A DNA stretch of 64,000 bases from an uncultured SAR116 cluster alpha proteobacterium (GTDB taxonomy: Bacteria; Pseudomonadota; Alphaproteobacteria; Puniceispirillales; Puniceispirillaceae), in contig CABYPW010000001.1 in assembly GCA_902520885.1 (NCBI GenBank), forward strand, positions 149,498 through 213,497. The letters run 5' to 3'. Below the pieces are notes generated by a model that saw only the letters and a program-made list of their open reading frames with translations, had not been told where the DNA came from and did not search any database. This document shows, in pieces, positions 1-9,781 of this stretch. Both the position numbers and the translations under genes were made by a program. Within the stretch, counting starts at the first letter, position 1, and the number at the start of each line of letters is the position of its first letter.

Positions 1-374
1 AGAAGGGCATCCTCTAATTTAAGTAAATCATGGGGAATATTCTGACCATCTCCGTCTAAAATTGCAATCAAGGGCGCTCTTGATGCCAGCAAACCTGTCC
101 TTATTGCAACGCTTTGACCACTCCGCCGTTTATGACGAAAGACACGGAGTTCCTCCACTTGCGACAAGCAAGTTTGCAACTCTAATATAGTTTCATCTGT
201 GCTTCCATCATCAATATAAATGATCTCAAATTTCCTGTCTCGAAAGGTATCACATATTTCATCAATTAATGCTCGAATGTTTCCCGCCTCATTCATCACG
301 GGGACTAGTACCGAAATTTCTGGTGCTTTTATGACGTTAGATTTACTTGCAGAATAAGTTATAAATTGAGCCAT
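1..374 (-). CDS. family 2 glycosyltransferase, C-terminus cut by window edge
   Basis: The N-terminal 124 residues of a GT-A fold glycosyltransferase are visible, reading off the left edge. Seen: the nucleotide-binding start ISVLVPVMNEAGNI (about residues 20-33), an IDDGSTD motif (54-60) and DGDGQN (107-112), which matches the metal-binding acidic motif of dolichol-phosphate-mannose/undecaprenyl-phosphate sugar transferases. Such enzymes move a sugar from a nucleotide donor to a polyprenyl phosphate at the cytoplasmic membrane. It follows the ArnT-like gene by 32 bp on the same strand, so the pair probably makes and then uses a lipid-linked sugar. The donor sugar cannot be told and any C-terminal membrane segments are outside the window. 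Confidence 0.85.
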   Translation of the reverse strand, partial: MAQFITYSASKSNVIKAPEISVLVPVMNEAGNIRALIDEICDTFRDRKFEIIYIDDGSTDETILELQTCLSQVEELRVFRHKRRSGQSVAIRTGLLASRAPLIAILDGDGQNIPHDLLKLEDAL

Positions 375-406
375 GAAAGAAAATCTTCAGATAGTTTTTA
401 TTGGTC

Positions 407-2125
407 TTAGCTGTTCAAATCCTTATCGTCAAACTTAATCGAGGACATTAGGTACAATTCAATAAATTGCCCTTTAGAAATATTAAATCCTTTAATTTGT
501 GATGACCGATGAAATGCCACATTTAAATTCAATGCAGCAGACTCGAACTGATCTATTTGCCGAGATTCCACAATTATTAAAGCCTCAGGTGCTTCTGCCA
601 ATAGCAGCGCTGCTTCGTCTGCGTTAAGTAATAATATATCTTCCCCTAATGTAAACACAGATGATGGTTCGTGATAACCAGCTAAGGCAATAATTTTTGT
701 CTCTACAGGTAGTCTCTCTAATTTCTCTTCGATTAAGGAGGCAACATGTAAATACTTTAGATTCCCAATAATACCAGAAAAAAATATGCAATTAAAAATA
801 ATCCCAAGAATGCATGCCAAAAAGATATATTGACCTCTCGTTGTGACCTCGCGTGTATCATTCCTAATCCATTTAAAGCTAGCAAAGAAAATTCCACCTA
901 TTAAGAGCATTCCAAAAATTACAAAAGCAAAGGCGAAGGCACCATTTTCTGCTCCAAATTTAGCAGAAGCCCACAACCCCCCCACAAGTAGCAAAATCCC
1001 AAATAAACATGATAAAAGAGACATCACTATTTCAGCCGTTCTGCGCCATTTAATTTTGGATATCGGAATAAAAATAGCTCTTCCAATAAGCATCATTAAG
1101 GCAGGAATAATAGGTAAGATATAATGCGGAAGTTTTGTTGGAATTAATTCGATTATAAGCCAATAACTCAGCAACCAAATAAGGCAAAATCTGCTTGCAT
1201 CAGAACGCCAGAATTGCGCATTAGTTCTAAATAAAGCACCAAAAAATATAGATGCAGGAAATACAAAAAGTAGAATAGTTAATAAATATAAACCTGGAGG
1301 TGCTCCGTGTGATTCTTGACCACTTATAAGCTTTGGCAAAAAGTCAGATTGAATTGCCTGAGACAAAAAAACACCATCTGTAGCAAATGAAACTGCCAGC
1401 ACCCAAGGAAGGCAAATAATGCCAATAATCACCAAACCAGATAAAAAATTAAGGCGCTTCAACCAACTCCAATCTCGGTCAATTATTATTAATCCGAATA
1501 TTGTAACGAAGGCCAAAAATGGTGCAATCGGGCCCTTGACCAAAATGGCAAAAGCCATAGATATCCAAAACCACTTTGTTGCGGGTGAAGCATTAATATT
1601 GAACCTATTTTTGTAACATAACCAAAGCGACAACTGCTGTGCCAAAATTAAACTCAGCAAAATTGAATCTGTCTTCGCAATATGTGCTTCTGCAAGTATT
1701 ATTAAACTGCAGGCCAACAATGAAGACGGAACCATTTGCTGTAAATATCCTGAGTCAGGCCATAAATTTTTTACAAATAAAAAGCTCAGAACAATACTTA
1801 AAATGTATCCGATCAAACTTGGAAAACGGTAGGATGAAATCTTATCGGAGCCGAATAATGATGCTGAAGCAGATTGAAGCCAATATATACCTATTGGCTT
1901 TTTGGCTCGCAATTCCTCCTGAAATCTAACGGTTATAATGTCAGCCGTTTGGACCATTTGCTTGCTTGCTTGTGCAAAGCGCGCCTCATCGCGGTCCAAT
2001 ACCTCGATTGAACCATGTCCAATCAAAATCATTATGCTAGCACATATTAATAGTAGCCAAAGACTTATTCGATGATTACTTATTCTTTTTGTGACCTCAA
2101 CTATTTTATAACTAGAATATAACAA
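407..2125 (-). CDS. ArnT/PMT-like membrane glycosyltransferase
   Basis: A 572-residue polytopic membrane protein with about a dozen hydrophobic segments. After the first membrane helix (about 22-40) comes DRDEARFAQ (44-52), the acidic DEAR-type motif of the GT39/GT83 group (ArnT, PMT), which binds the lipid-phosphate sugar donor in the first periplasmic loop. A soluble periplasmic domain follows the last helix near the C-terminus. The family moves a sugar from polyprenyl phosphate to lipid A or another envelope acceptor. The start shown is TTG; no ATG lies between it and the first helix. It sits upstream of the GT2 gene and diverges from the aminopeptidase. Aminoarabinose specificity is not implied, since no arn synthesis genes are present. 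Confidence 0.8.
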   Translation of the reverse strand: MLYSSYKIVEVTKRISNHRISLWLLLICASIMILIGHGSIEVLDRDEARFAQASKQMVQTADIITVRFQEELRAKKPIGIYWLQSASASLFGSDKISSYRFPSLIGYILSIVLSFLFVKNLWPDSGYLQQMVPSSLLACSLIILAEAHIAKTDSILLSLILAQQLSLWLCYKNRFNINASPATKWFWISMAFAILVKGPIAPFLAFVTIFGLIIIDRDWSWLKRLNFLSGLVIIGIICLPWVLAVSFATDGVFLSQAIQSDFLPKLISGQESHGAPPGLYLLTILLFVFPASIFFGALFRTNAQFWRSDASRFCLIWLLSYWLIIELIPTKLPHYILPIIPALMMLIGRAIFIPISKIKWRRTAEIVMSLLSCLFGILLLVGGLWASAKFGAENGAFAFAFVIFGMLLIGGIFFASFKWIRNDTREVTTRGQYIFLACILGIIFNCIFFSGIIGNLKYLHVASLIEEKLERLPVETKIIALAGYHEPSSVFTLGEDILLLNADEAALLLAEAPEALIIVESRQIDQFESAALNLNVAFHRSSQIKGFNISKGQFIELYLMSSIKFDDKDLNS

Positions 2126-2306
2126 CTAAACCCGTCCGTTGGCTAACAAATTAAAATACAAATTGGTTTAATCCATTTATAGTTATATCTCTTGGATTTC
2201 AAAAAAATAATTTATAAAATAATAAAAATTTAATTTTAGCACGTTTTCAAATCGCTTAATCTACTAAAAAGAGGTTAAGCTACAAAGTTCTGCTTTAGAT
2301 AGGTAA

Positions 2307-3785
2307 ATGATTATGAATTTTTTCGAGGTTGAGACTGGCCTAACAAATGATGACATTGAAAATAGAGTGCTTTATCTAGTACATTCCTCTGAATTTAAGA
2401 ACTGGGTTGAAACTCAATCGTCATTTTGGAAATCTTGGATAAACGAAAATGAGTTCAAAGCAGAAACAGGCAATTTTTTGCTACTTCCAAACAAAACTGG
2501 TAATGTTGAAGCTGCCTTATTGATAATTTCAGAACAAAATTCCTCCAATCTAAACAACGGTGATAAGTTTTTAGATGTAAATGATTGGGCAAACATTTGG
2601 CAGATAGCTAATGTAGCCAAGAAATGCCCTAGCGGTGTCTGGAAAATTGAGAGTTACAATAAAATTTTACAAAAAGACCAGTTTTACTTGGGATGGGGCT
2701 TAGCACAATATAAATATGACTTTCCAGAGAGCAAATATAATGAGCAGCCAAAACAAAATAAAAGTAATAGAAAAGAAAAACACAAATTAGCAAAATTATA
2801 CGCACCTCGGTCAGAAAATATCACTGCCTTAATTAGGGGAATATCTCTATGCAGAGACCTTATCAATTTGCCAGCAAATTTTTTAAATACAACTCAATTA
2901 GCTGATATTAGTTCTCGGCTTGCAGATAAATTTTCAGCTCAATATGATTTATATTCCGGTGAAGAATTGAAAAAATATGCCCCTGCAATCGATATTGTTG
3001 GTAATGCTGCAGAGACACCACCTTGCCTAATTGATTTTAACTGGGGAACAAACGGTCCAAAAATTACCATAATTGGAAAGGGCATTACTTTTGATACTGG
3101 AGGCCTTGACCTAAAACCATCAAAGGCTATGGAGATTATGAAAAAGGATATGGGCGGTGCTGCTCATGCATTAGGATTAGCTTCTGCTATCATGGAAACA
3201 AACCTTCGCGTAAAACTTCGGGTCTTAATTCCCGCAGCAGAAAACTCAGTGTCGGAAAAATCCATGAGACCACTTGATATAATTGAAACCGCTGCTGGTA
3301 TCCCTGTAGAGATAGGAAATACTGATGCGGAAGGACGGCTAGTATTGGCAGATGCACTTTTCCATGCCAAGCAAGAAAACCCAGATTTTATAATTGATTT
3401 CTCAACTCTAACTGGGGCAGCAAGAGTAGCCCTTGGAACAGAGTGCCCGGCACTTTTTTGCAATAAGACCGAAACTGCGAACAAACTTGTTTCAATTAGT
3501 GAGAAAATAGATGACCCTCTCTGGCGGCTCCCACTATTTGCTCCTTATGAAAGATTTTTAAAGACTGAAACATCTGCACTTTCAAGTACAGGACAATCAG
3601 GTTATGGCGGAGCTATAACAGCTGCATTGTTTTTGCAGAAATTCATTGGAAAAGAAATAAATTGGGCACATATTGATTTAATGGCTTGGAATCTAAATAG
3701 TAGGCCGGGTAGACCAAAAGGCGGAGAAGCAATGGGGCTCCGAACTGTTTATCAGTACATTGCAGAACTAGCTAAAAACTATTAG
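2307..3785 (+). CDS. M17 leucyl aminopeptidase family protein
   Basis: Cytosolic di-metal peptidase releasing N-terminal residues from peptides. The C-terminal catalytic half is intact. It has K258 and D263 in the GKGITFDTGGLDLKPSK stretch, D281 in KKDMGG, and D340 and E342 in the signature NTDAEGRLVLADA, with R344 as the bicarbonate-binding arginine. The N-terminal domain (1-165) is divergent, as usual in the family. Length 492 is normal. The start could be the ATG at 2307 or the one at 2313. The gene stands alone between the divergent ArnT-like gene and the Gfo/Idh operon, and 89 bp separate it from the latter's likely start. Whether it is PepA or the PepB/ORF-type paralogue common in alphaproteobacteria is not resolved. 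Confidence 0.9.
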   Translation: MIMNFFEVETGLTNDDIENRVLYLVHSSEFKNWVETQSSFWKSWINENEFKAETGNFLLLPNKTGNVEAALLIISEQNSSNLNNGDKFLDVNDWANIWQIANVAKKCPSGVWKIESYNKILQKDQFYLGWGLAQYKYDFPESKYNEQPKQNKSNRKEKHKLAKLYAPRSENITALIRGISLCRDLINLPANFLNTTQLADISSRLADKFSAQYDLYSGEELKKYAPAIDIVGNAAETPPCLIDFNWGTNGPKITIIGKGITFDTGGLDLKPSKAMEIMKKDMGGAAHALGLASAIMETNLRVKLRVLIPAAENSVSEKSMRPLDIIETAAGIPVEIGNTDAEGRLVLADALFHAKQENPDFIIDFSTLTGAARVALGTECPALFCNKTETANKLVSISEKIDDPLWRLPLFAPYERFLKTETSALSSTGQSGYGGAITAALFLQKFIGKEINWAHIDLMAWNLNSRPGRPKGGEAMGLRTVYQYIAELAKNY

Positions 3786-3874
3786 CATCAGAAAATATAA
3801 TATCTTAATTACTTTACAATTATGTTTTTTTGTTAAGAATTATATTTTTAGAAAAAATCGGAGTATTCTCAAAA

Positions 3875-5026
3875 ATGAGTGAAATAGGCAAAAAAGAAAT
3901 AGGGCTTGCAATAGTTGGATGCGGCGCGATTGGCAGAATAAGAGCCATTATGGCCCGTGATTATCCTGGTATCGGTTGGCTTGGTTTGTGTGACATAGAT
4001 ACAGGACTTGGGAAAGCATTACAGAAAGACGCAAAGGCCGACTTTTTTACCGATGATTATAATAAACTTCTCTCTAGAAGTGAAGTAGATGCAGTTATTA
4101 TCGCCACCGATGAAAACCATCATTTTGGCCCAACGATGGCTGCTGTAGCAGCTAAAGCTAGCTTGTTTATCGAAAAGCCCCTTGCAACAGATATTCAAGA
4201 ATCAGCAAAAATTTTATCTGCCATTGAAGAAGCTGGCTTAAATGCTGTGATGGGCTATACACAGAGATTCAGAAGACGCTTTTTAACTGTAAAACAGCGA
4301 CTTCAAGAAGGTAGAATTGGAGACGTTACGTCAGTTGTGACGCGTGCTTTTATGAATTCCATGGTACCAATTGCTACGGTCAGACGAACAAATGAAAGAC
4401 AAAATTTAACCCCAATGGTTGTTTCTGGAACCCATAGCTTGGATATGTCTCTGTGGCTATTAGAAGGCAAAAAACCAGCCGAAATTTATGCAAAGTCTGT
4501 TGATAAGCTTCTTTCACAATATGGCACTAAGGATGCTACTTTCGGTCTGTTCACTATGGATGATGGCACAATTTTTAGCATGAATATTAGCTGGGCTCTG
4601 CCACAAGTATGGCCTGGTTCTGTATATGGATTAGAGATTGGTATTGTCGGTACGGAGGGAGTAATAGATATTGAAGATACTCATCGTGATTTGGTCCTAG
4701 CAAGTACAAAATCACAAGGTGGTGGATATGTTCCTCATGGTTTTGAACCGCCTCAACGACATGTTGACTTTTTAACCTCTTATCCACCTGGTGATATTTA
4801 TGATGACCAGCTTTGGGGGCCAATGCGCGAAGAGACTAATTCTTGGTATCAAAGTCTGATAACAGGGCAATCAACACCTCACGCCACAGCGAGGGATGGT
4901 CACAGAAATTTGGTTTTAACAATGGCAATGGATGCCTCTTCTTGGACTGGTAAAGCTATTGATTTGAACGATGATTTAGAGAATCACATATTAGAAATCC
5001 AATCTTCTATGAAAAATAAGGTATAA
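3875..5026 (+). CDS. Gfo/Idh/MocA family oxidoreductase
   Basis: NAD(P)-dependent dehydrogenase of the glucose-fructose oxidoreductase/inositol dehydrogenase family. Seen: the Rossmann motif GCGAIG (about residues 15-20 from the chosen start) and the family EKP motif (about 100-102) in LFIEKPLATD, followed by the alpha/beta substrate domain. The frame is open to a TTG at 3830. The ATG at 3875 is preferred because the Rossmann strand then starts at the usual distance and CGGAG lies just upstream. It heads a tight run: the zinc ADH starts 5 bp after its stop and a beta-hydroxyacid dehydrogenase follows. The family oxidises sugar or cyclitol hydroxyls; the substrate here is unknown. Confidence 0.88.
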   Translation: MSEIGKKEIGLAIVGCGAIGRIRAIMARDYPGIGWLGLCDIDTGLGKALQKDAKADFFTDDYNKLLSRSEVDAVIIATDENHHFGPTMAAVAAKASLFIEKPLATDIQESAKILSAIEEAGLNAVMGYTQRFRRRFLTVKQRLQEGRIGDVTSVVTRAFMNSMVPIATVRRTNERQNLTPMVVSGTHSLDMSLWLLEGKKPAEIYAKSVDKLLSQYGTKDATFGLFTMDDGTIFSMNISWALPQVWPGSVYGLEIGIVGTEGVIDIEDTHRDLVLASTKSQGGGYVPHGFEPPQRHVDFLTSYPPGDIYDDQLWGPMREETNSWYQSLITGQSTPHATARDGHRNLVLTMAMDASSWTGKAIDLNDDLENHILEIQSSMKNKV

Positions 5027-5031
5027 AGATT

Positions 5032-6075
5032 ATGAAGGCACTAGTATCACATGGGCCTAATCAGCCTTTTTCACTTGAAACAGTTGATGACCCAAAACCT
5101 GAAAAAGGTGAAGCTGTTGCAAAAATACTCGCATGTGGCGCGGGACTGACTGTTCAACATGTCAAAGCTGGTCGCACTCCCATACCATTTCCCAGAATTA
5201 TGGGACACGAGATTGCAGGTGAGATCGTAGAATTAAATGGTGATTGTGGTGGCCTCTCGATAGGAATGCCCGTGACAGCCTATTTCTATTTAACTTGTGG
5301 TCATTGCAAATGGTGCCTAATAAACCGTCAAACCCTATGTGAAAATTTTGGAGGATATGTTGGTAGGGCTTGTGATGGAGGATATGCTGAATACATAAAG
5401 TTACCTGCTAAAAATTTTGTTTCAATACCAGAAACACTAGATATCTATAAAAATCCTGCGGAAATTGGAGTGATTTGCGATGCGATTGCAACTCCCTATA
5501 AAGTTCTCAGGAGGGGCCGGATAGCGCCCCTTGAGCGTGTTGCGGTATTTGGAGCCGGAGGGGGACTGGGAATTCAAATGCTTAAAATGGTTAGATGGGC
5601 AAATTGTCACGTAACAGCTGTTGAAGTTGACACTAATAAATTTCAAGCGTGTCTTGAGCACGGAGCTGATATCTGTGTTGATGCAAATACTAATGATGCA
5701 CATGAAGCTCTAATGGATGCATCTGGTGGAGGCTTTGATGTGGTTATCGATTTTGTTTCATCTACAAAAAGTCTGGAAATGGGTGTTGCTAGTCTCGGTA
5801 GAGGTGGAAGGCTAATTACTCTAGGTGGCGGCGGCGGCGCTGATTCCGAATTTAAACTAAATGGTATGTCTTTATTATCTAAGGAAATAGAGGTAATGGG
5901 CAGCAGATACTGCTCTTATCAAGAAGTTCTTGAGAGCTTGCAATTAGTTGGTGAACAGATGCATAAAGGTTTAATGCCACTTGTCACTCGCACGTCGGGT
6001 TTTGAAGGGTTAGAAGATATTCACAACGACGTTGAGCATAGTCGGATTACTGGGAGAGCGGCACTTGTTTTGTAG
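5032..6075 (+). CDS. zinc-dependent alcohol dehydrogenase (MDR family)
   Basis: Medium-chain dehydrogenase/reductase of 347 residues. Catalytic-zinc ligands are visible as C35 and the GHE motif H59-E60. The structural zinc lobe is intact with C89, C92, C95 and C103 in CGHCKWCLINRQTLC. The nucleotide-binding motif VFGAGGGLGIQML follows in the second domain. It should oxidise or reduce an alcohol/carbonyl with NAD(P). It lies 5 bp after the Gfo/Idh gene and directly before a beta-hydroxyacid dehydrogenase, so three dehydrogenases are co-transcribed. This fits stepwise oxidation of a polyol or hydroxyacid; the substrate is not identifiable from the sequence. Confidence 0.9.
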   Translation: MKALVSHGPNQPFSLETVDDPKPEKGEAVAKILACGAGLTVQHVKAGRTPIPFPRIMGHEIAGEIVELNGDCGGLSIGMPVTAYFYLTCGHCKWCLINRQTLCENFGGYVGRACDGGYAEYIKLPAKNFVSIPETLDIYKNPAEIGVICDAIATPYKVLRRGRIAPLERVAVFGAGGGLGIQMLKMVRWANCHVTAVEVDTNKFQACLEHGADICVDANTNDAHEALMDASGGGFDVVIDFVSSTKSLEMGVASLGRGGRLITLGGGGGADSEFKLNGMSLLSKEIEVMGSRYCSYQEVLESLQLVGEQMHKGLMPLVTRTSGFEGLEDIHNDVEHSRITGRAALVL

Positions 6076-6090
6076 GTGCAAAGTTCTAAA

Positions 6091-6984
6091 ATGACAAAAT
6101 CCATTGCTATAATAGGACTTGGAGTGCTTGGTTCTGCGATAGCTAAGTTCTTGCTTGAAAACCGGTTTCAGGTATATGGGTTTGATATATCAAAAAAAGC
6201 TCTAGCAAAATTCAATAATAACGAAAAGTTCTATTCATGTGGCAGCATAGATGAGATATTCCACAAGGAGTCAAATATTCTATTATGCCTTCCATCTGCC
6301 GGCAGTCTTCATGAAGTTATGCAGGCAATACCAAACGGGGAAGAAACAAAAAAAAACAGACAACTATTAATTGAACTTTCAACTTTACCCGTTGACTCAA
6401 AAGAAAAAGCCAGAGAAATGGCGTGTGAAAAAAATGTTCGAATTGTAGACTCCCCTTTGTCCGGTAACAGAGTAGTAGCATTACAAGGTAAATTATCAGC
6501 TTATCTTTCTGGAGATACAGAGGACGTCCAAAGAGCCAAACCTTTTTTAGAAGCTTTTTGTAACAAGGTTACAGAAGTAGGTGATTATGGAAACGGCAGT
6601 AAAATGAAGCTAATAGGGAATATACTAAATCTTGTTCATAACAGCGTAACTGCCGAAGTTATGGTGCTTGGTATGAAAGTAGGGTTAGAACCGGAATTAA
6701 TACACAAAGCGATTAGTGGCACATTTTCTAGCTCAGCTGTATTTGAAGGACGTGGAAAGTTAATGGTTGATAATGAATATGCTGTTGAAGGTATGAATTT
6801 TTCTACCCCAATAAAAGATAGTGAATTCATTACCAAACTGGCTAAAGATAATTTTGTGCCATTGCCTATATATCAGGTCGCATTGCAATATTATTTATCT
6901 GCAATGGCACAGGGGTATCAGGATTTGGACGCAGCTGCTGTCTGTGCTGTACTAGAAAAGAATGCAAATCTTAACCGTAAATAG
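6091..6984 (+). CDS. beta-hydroxyacid dehydrogenase (3-HIBADH family), copy 1
   Basis: NAD(P)-dependent enzyme of the 3-hydroxyisobutyrate/tartronate-semialdehyde reductase family. Seen: N-terminal IGLGVLGS dinucleotide motif, the substrate-binding SPLSG loop, and the catalytic lysine in GNGSKMKLIGN. The frame also opens from a GTG at 6076 directly after the upstream stop. ATG 6091 is preferred since AGGTG lies at a workable distance and the Rossmann strand then follows at once. It is the third gene of the Gfo/Idh operon and converges on another member of the same family with only 3 bp between the stops. Related enzymes include GarR, Hibadh and the sulfolactaldehyde reductase YihU, which cannot be separated by eye. 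Confidence 0.88.
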   Translation: MTKSIAIIGLGVLGSAIAKFLLENRFQVYGFDISKKALAKFNNNEKFYSCGSIDEIFHKESNILLCLPSAGSLHEVMQAIPNGEETKKNRQLLIELSTLPVDSKEKAREMACEKNVRIVDSPLSGNRVVALQGKLSAYLSGDTEDVQRAKPFLEAFCNKVTEVGDYGNGSKMKLIGNILNLVHNSVTAEVMVLGMKVGLEPELIHKAISGTFSSSAVFEGRGKLMVDNEYAVEGMNFSTPIKDSEFITKLAKDNFVPLPIYQVALQYYLSAMAQGYQDLDAAAVCAVLEKNANLNRK

Positions 6985-6987
6985 TTG

Positions 6988-7854
6988 CTACCCATCTGAC
7001 AATTCTTTTAACTGCGGATAAATAAGCATAAAATCATCGTTTTCGTATAACGGGTCAAGCTTGTTTAGTAGTCTTAAACTATGACTGAGATAAGTCTCTT
7101 CACCATTTGTTTGCAATAAATCATTTAGTAAGTTTAAATCTTTTTTTAAATTGGAGGGTGTTGATTTTCCATCAAAGGTCCCAGACAAAATATGGTCAGG
7201 AAAACGCCTCTCTGATATATAACTCCGGGCGTTTGAACAATTAAACACTTCAATCATTTGTTCCAAGTTAAGACCATTCTGTTCTCCCTTAATACAAATT
7301 TCACTTAACAGCAAAAAGTTTCCATGACAAACAGCGTTATGAAACAGTTTCATAAGTTGGCCTTTACCTGCATCTCCAATATGAAAAATGCGCTCTGAAA
7401 AAGAAGATAAAATCTGCATGTTCATCTGTAACACTTTTTTATCTCCGCCAACCATTAAGGTCAATTTTCCTGCTGCAGCCCCTTTAGCGCCACCAGACAT
7501 AGCAGCATCGAGTTGAGATACATTCCTAGTCTCAAAAAGAATTTTTGCTCTTTTAGCCGTAACCCTAGGATCTGAGCTAGTTAGGTCGATAATGGTCGAA
7601 CCAATTTTAGGGTTATATCTTTTTAACAATTCGTCTATTTCTTTTGACGAGGGAACGCAAAATAATACAACATCGCATTTTGTTATAATTTCTTCTGGTG
7701 ATGTCTTGTTTAAATTAGAGGTCTGACTATTCAGATTTAGCTGTTTTTTATTTACATCATATATGGATAATGGAATATTAGAAGTAGATATGGAATAAGC
7801 AATGCCACTACCCATTGCTCCTAAGCCTATTAATCCTATATCTAGTGTAGACAT
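6988..7854 (-). CDS. beta-hydroxyacid dehydrogenase (3-HIBADH family), copy 2
   Basis: A second, quite different member of the 3-hydroxyisobutyrate dehydrogenase family (288 residues). It begins with the IGLIGLGAMGSGIA dinucleotide motif, keeps the SGGAKGA substrate loop after DAAM, and the catalytic lysine in GKGQLMKLFHNA. It is the last gene of the leftward ABC-transporter run, 53 bp after the DppC-like permease, so it may act on the imported compound or its product. It is tail-to-tail with copy 1. Identity between the two looks low outside the motifs, so recent duplication is unlikely. Confidence 0.87.
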   Translation of the reverse strand: MSTLDIGLIGLGAMGSGIAYSISTSNIPLSIYDVNKKQLNLNSQTSNLNKTSPEEIITKCDVVLFCVPSSKEIDELLKRYNPKIGSTIIDLTSSDPRVTAKRAKILFETRNVSQLDAAMSGGAKGAAAGKLTLMVGGDKKVLQMNMQILSSFSERIFHIGDAGKGQLMKLFHNAVCHGNFLLLSEICIKGEQNGLNLEQMIEVFNCSNARSYISERRFPDHILSGTFDGKSTPSNLKKDLNLLNDLLQTNGEETYLSHSLRLLNKLDPLYENDDFMLIYPQLKELSDG

Positions 7855-7907
7855 TGAATTAAGAACTTACCTGTTCCACTCCGATGAAAACATTCACTTC
7901 TAGACTC

Positions 7908-8828
7908 CTATAACTTAAGTTTAGGGTCAAGCCAATCTCGCAAGCTATCACCAAAAAGGTTGAATGAAAAAACGGCTATACTAACTGCCAAACCTGGAAA
8001 AATTATCATCCATGGTGCTGTTCTATAATAGTCTGTATTCACACCCGAAAGCATGAGTCCCCATGATGGCGTGGGTTCAACAACCCCTAAACCTAGATAT
8101 GATAAACTTGCCTCCAGAAGAATCGCCTGGCCTATGAACGCGGTAATTAATATCAAAAAAGGTGCAGTAACATTTGGTAAAATGTGCCTAAATATAATTC
8201 TCATTGAGCTAAAACCATTTGTTCTTGCCGCATCTACATAAGGCAAAGTAACGACTGCAAGCGCCTGCGATCTAATTACCCTCGCCGTTTTAGGAATAAA
8301 CGGAATAGCAATCGCCACAATAACATTTACATCAACTCCAAGAACAACCGATTTTGGGAAGACTGCAATTACAATAATAGCTAATACGATTATTGGGAAC
8401 GACAACATCAAATCAATAAATCGCTGAACTAGAAGGTCAACTTTTCCGCCAAAAAAAGCAGAACTCGTGCCAATTATTGCTCCAATAGAGCACCCAAAAA
8501 AAGCAGACAAAAAACCGATGGAAAGAGCAGTTCGGGCACCATAAATTAAGCGAGATAAAATATCTCTGCCAAAAGCATCAGCACCAAGTGGATGGGCTAA
8601 AGACGGAGCTCCACCACCAAAGGCTGGTGATGCTTCAAAATCAACATCCTCTGGATTAAATGGAGCAACGTGCTGCGCAAAAATAGCTGCTAACATCATA
8701 GTAATTATCAACACTATACCCAAAGACCCTAAAGGCTGTTGACGAATAAAATCTAGTAGAGTTCTTCTGGAAGGTTTTGCGACATCTTTTTCAATGTTGT
8801 CGTCTTTTGTAACGCCTAAATCACTCAT
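7908..8828 (-). CDS. dipeptide/oligopeptide-type ABC transporter permease (DppC-like)
   Basis: Inner-membrane subunit of a peptide/opine/nickel-class importer. Seen: an N-terminal cytoplasmic stretch and first helix (about 30-55), the family signature HPLGADAFGRDILSRLIYGAR after it, several further helices, and the EAA-type loop region near DAARTNGFSSMRIIFRHILPN that contacts the ATPase. The C-terminus GDSLRDWLDPKL is typical of DppC/OppC. Its ATG overlaps the upstream DppB-like stop as ATGA, implying translational coupling. It forms the channel with the 8825-9781 product. Confidence 0.93.
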   Translation of the reverse strand: MSDLGVTKDDNIEKDVAKPSRRTLLDFIRQQPLGSLGIVLIITMMLAAIFAQHVAPFNPEDVDFEASPAFGGGAPSLAHPLGADAFGRDILSRLIYGARTALSIGFLSAFFGCSIGAIIGTSSAFFGGKVDLLVQRFIDLMLSFPIIVLAIIVIAVFPKSVVLGVDVNVIVAIAIPFIPKTARVIRSQALAVVTLPYVDAARTNGFSSMRIIFRHILPNVTAPFLILITAFIGQAILLEASLSYLGLGVVEPTPSWGLMLSGVNTDYYRTAPWMIIFPGLAVSIAVFSFNLFGDSLRDWLDPKLKL

Positions 8829-9781
8829 TTTTGATACCTTATCCTAGGATCTAATGCTGCATAGAGAAGATCAATTATCAAGTTAACAAGAACAAAACCT
8901 GTTGCAACCGTTAAAACAAGCCCTTGCAATAAATTCAAATCGTTTCGAACAACAGAATCTACAAATAACTTTCCTATACCGTTTAAGTTGAAGACTGATT
9001 CAGTAACAACCAAGCCTCCAAGAAGAAAAGCGAACTCCAGTCCAATTACAGTTACCGTTGGCAATAACGCGTTTCTCATACCATGTTTTACGATAACTAT
9101 TCTTTCAAAAACACCTTTAGCTCTAGCTGTACGAATATAATCTTCTGATAAAACCTCTAATATTGACGATCGCAGCATCCTTGCTACGACTGACGAATAT
9201 CTGTAACCCACCGAAAGCGCAGGCCAAATCATCTGATAGAGATTTGTTTTTGGATCATCAAAAATACTTATTGTACCTAATGGCGGCAGATTGCCGAATG
9301 TGGCTAATATCAGCATGATCAATAACATACCAAACCAAAAAGACGGCACAGCAATCCCTCCAATTGTTATGATTCTTATTACATAATCTAGTATGGAACC
9401 TCTGTACAGCGCAGAAATAGTACCTAAAGGGAAAGCAATTAACACGGCTAAGATAGTTGATAATATTGCTAATTCGAAAGATAATCCTATTCTGCTCATT
9501 ATCTCTTCAGACACATTATTTTCTGTCCATAAAGAGATACCCAAGTCACCTCTTGGGAGCCCAATCATATATTTATAAAATTGCACCATAATTGGGTCAT
9601 CTAATCCAAGGCGCTCTTTTTCCTTTTGTATCTCTTCGGCTGAAATAATTCCTCCTTCGGCAGCCAGCTTAATTTCAACTATATCACCAGGGACAACTCT
9701 CAATACAAAGAAAACGAGAACAGCAACTGCAAGGAGGGTAGGTATTACAAGAAGTATTCTTCTTATTGTATAAGCCAGCAT
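8825..9781 (-). CDS. dipeptide/oligopeptide-type ABC transporter permease (DppB-like)
   Basis: A 318-residue membrane permease with an N-terminal helix (LLVIPTLLAVAVLVFFVLRV), the periplasmic loop and five more helices. The loop DYIRTARAKGVFERIVIVKHGMRN matches the EAA motif of DppB/OppB. The C-terminus DLLYAALDPRIR is typical of the family. The start codon shares one base with the stop of the upstream ATPase gene (TAATG) and its stop overlaps the DppC-like start, so the three genes are tightly coupled. Dipeptides, opines, nickel complexes and glycosides are all known cargoes of the family. Confidence 0.93.
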   Translation of the reverse strand: MLAYTIRRILLVIPTLLAVAVLVFFVLRVVPGDIVEIKLAAEGGIISAEEIQKEKERLGLDDPIMVQFYKYMIGLPRGDLGISLWTENNVSEEIMSRIGLSFELAILSTILAVLIAFPLGTISALYRGSILDYVIRIITIGGIAVPSFWFGMLLIMLILATFGNLPPLGTISIFDDPKTNLYQMIWPALSVGYRYSSVVARMLRSSILEVLSEDYIRTARAKGVFERIVIVKHGMRNALLPTVTVIGLEFAFLLGGLVVTESVFNLNGIGKLFVDSVVRNDLNLLQGLVLTVATGFVLVNLIIDLLYAALDPRIRYQK

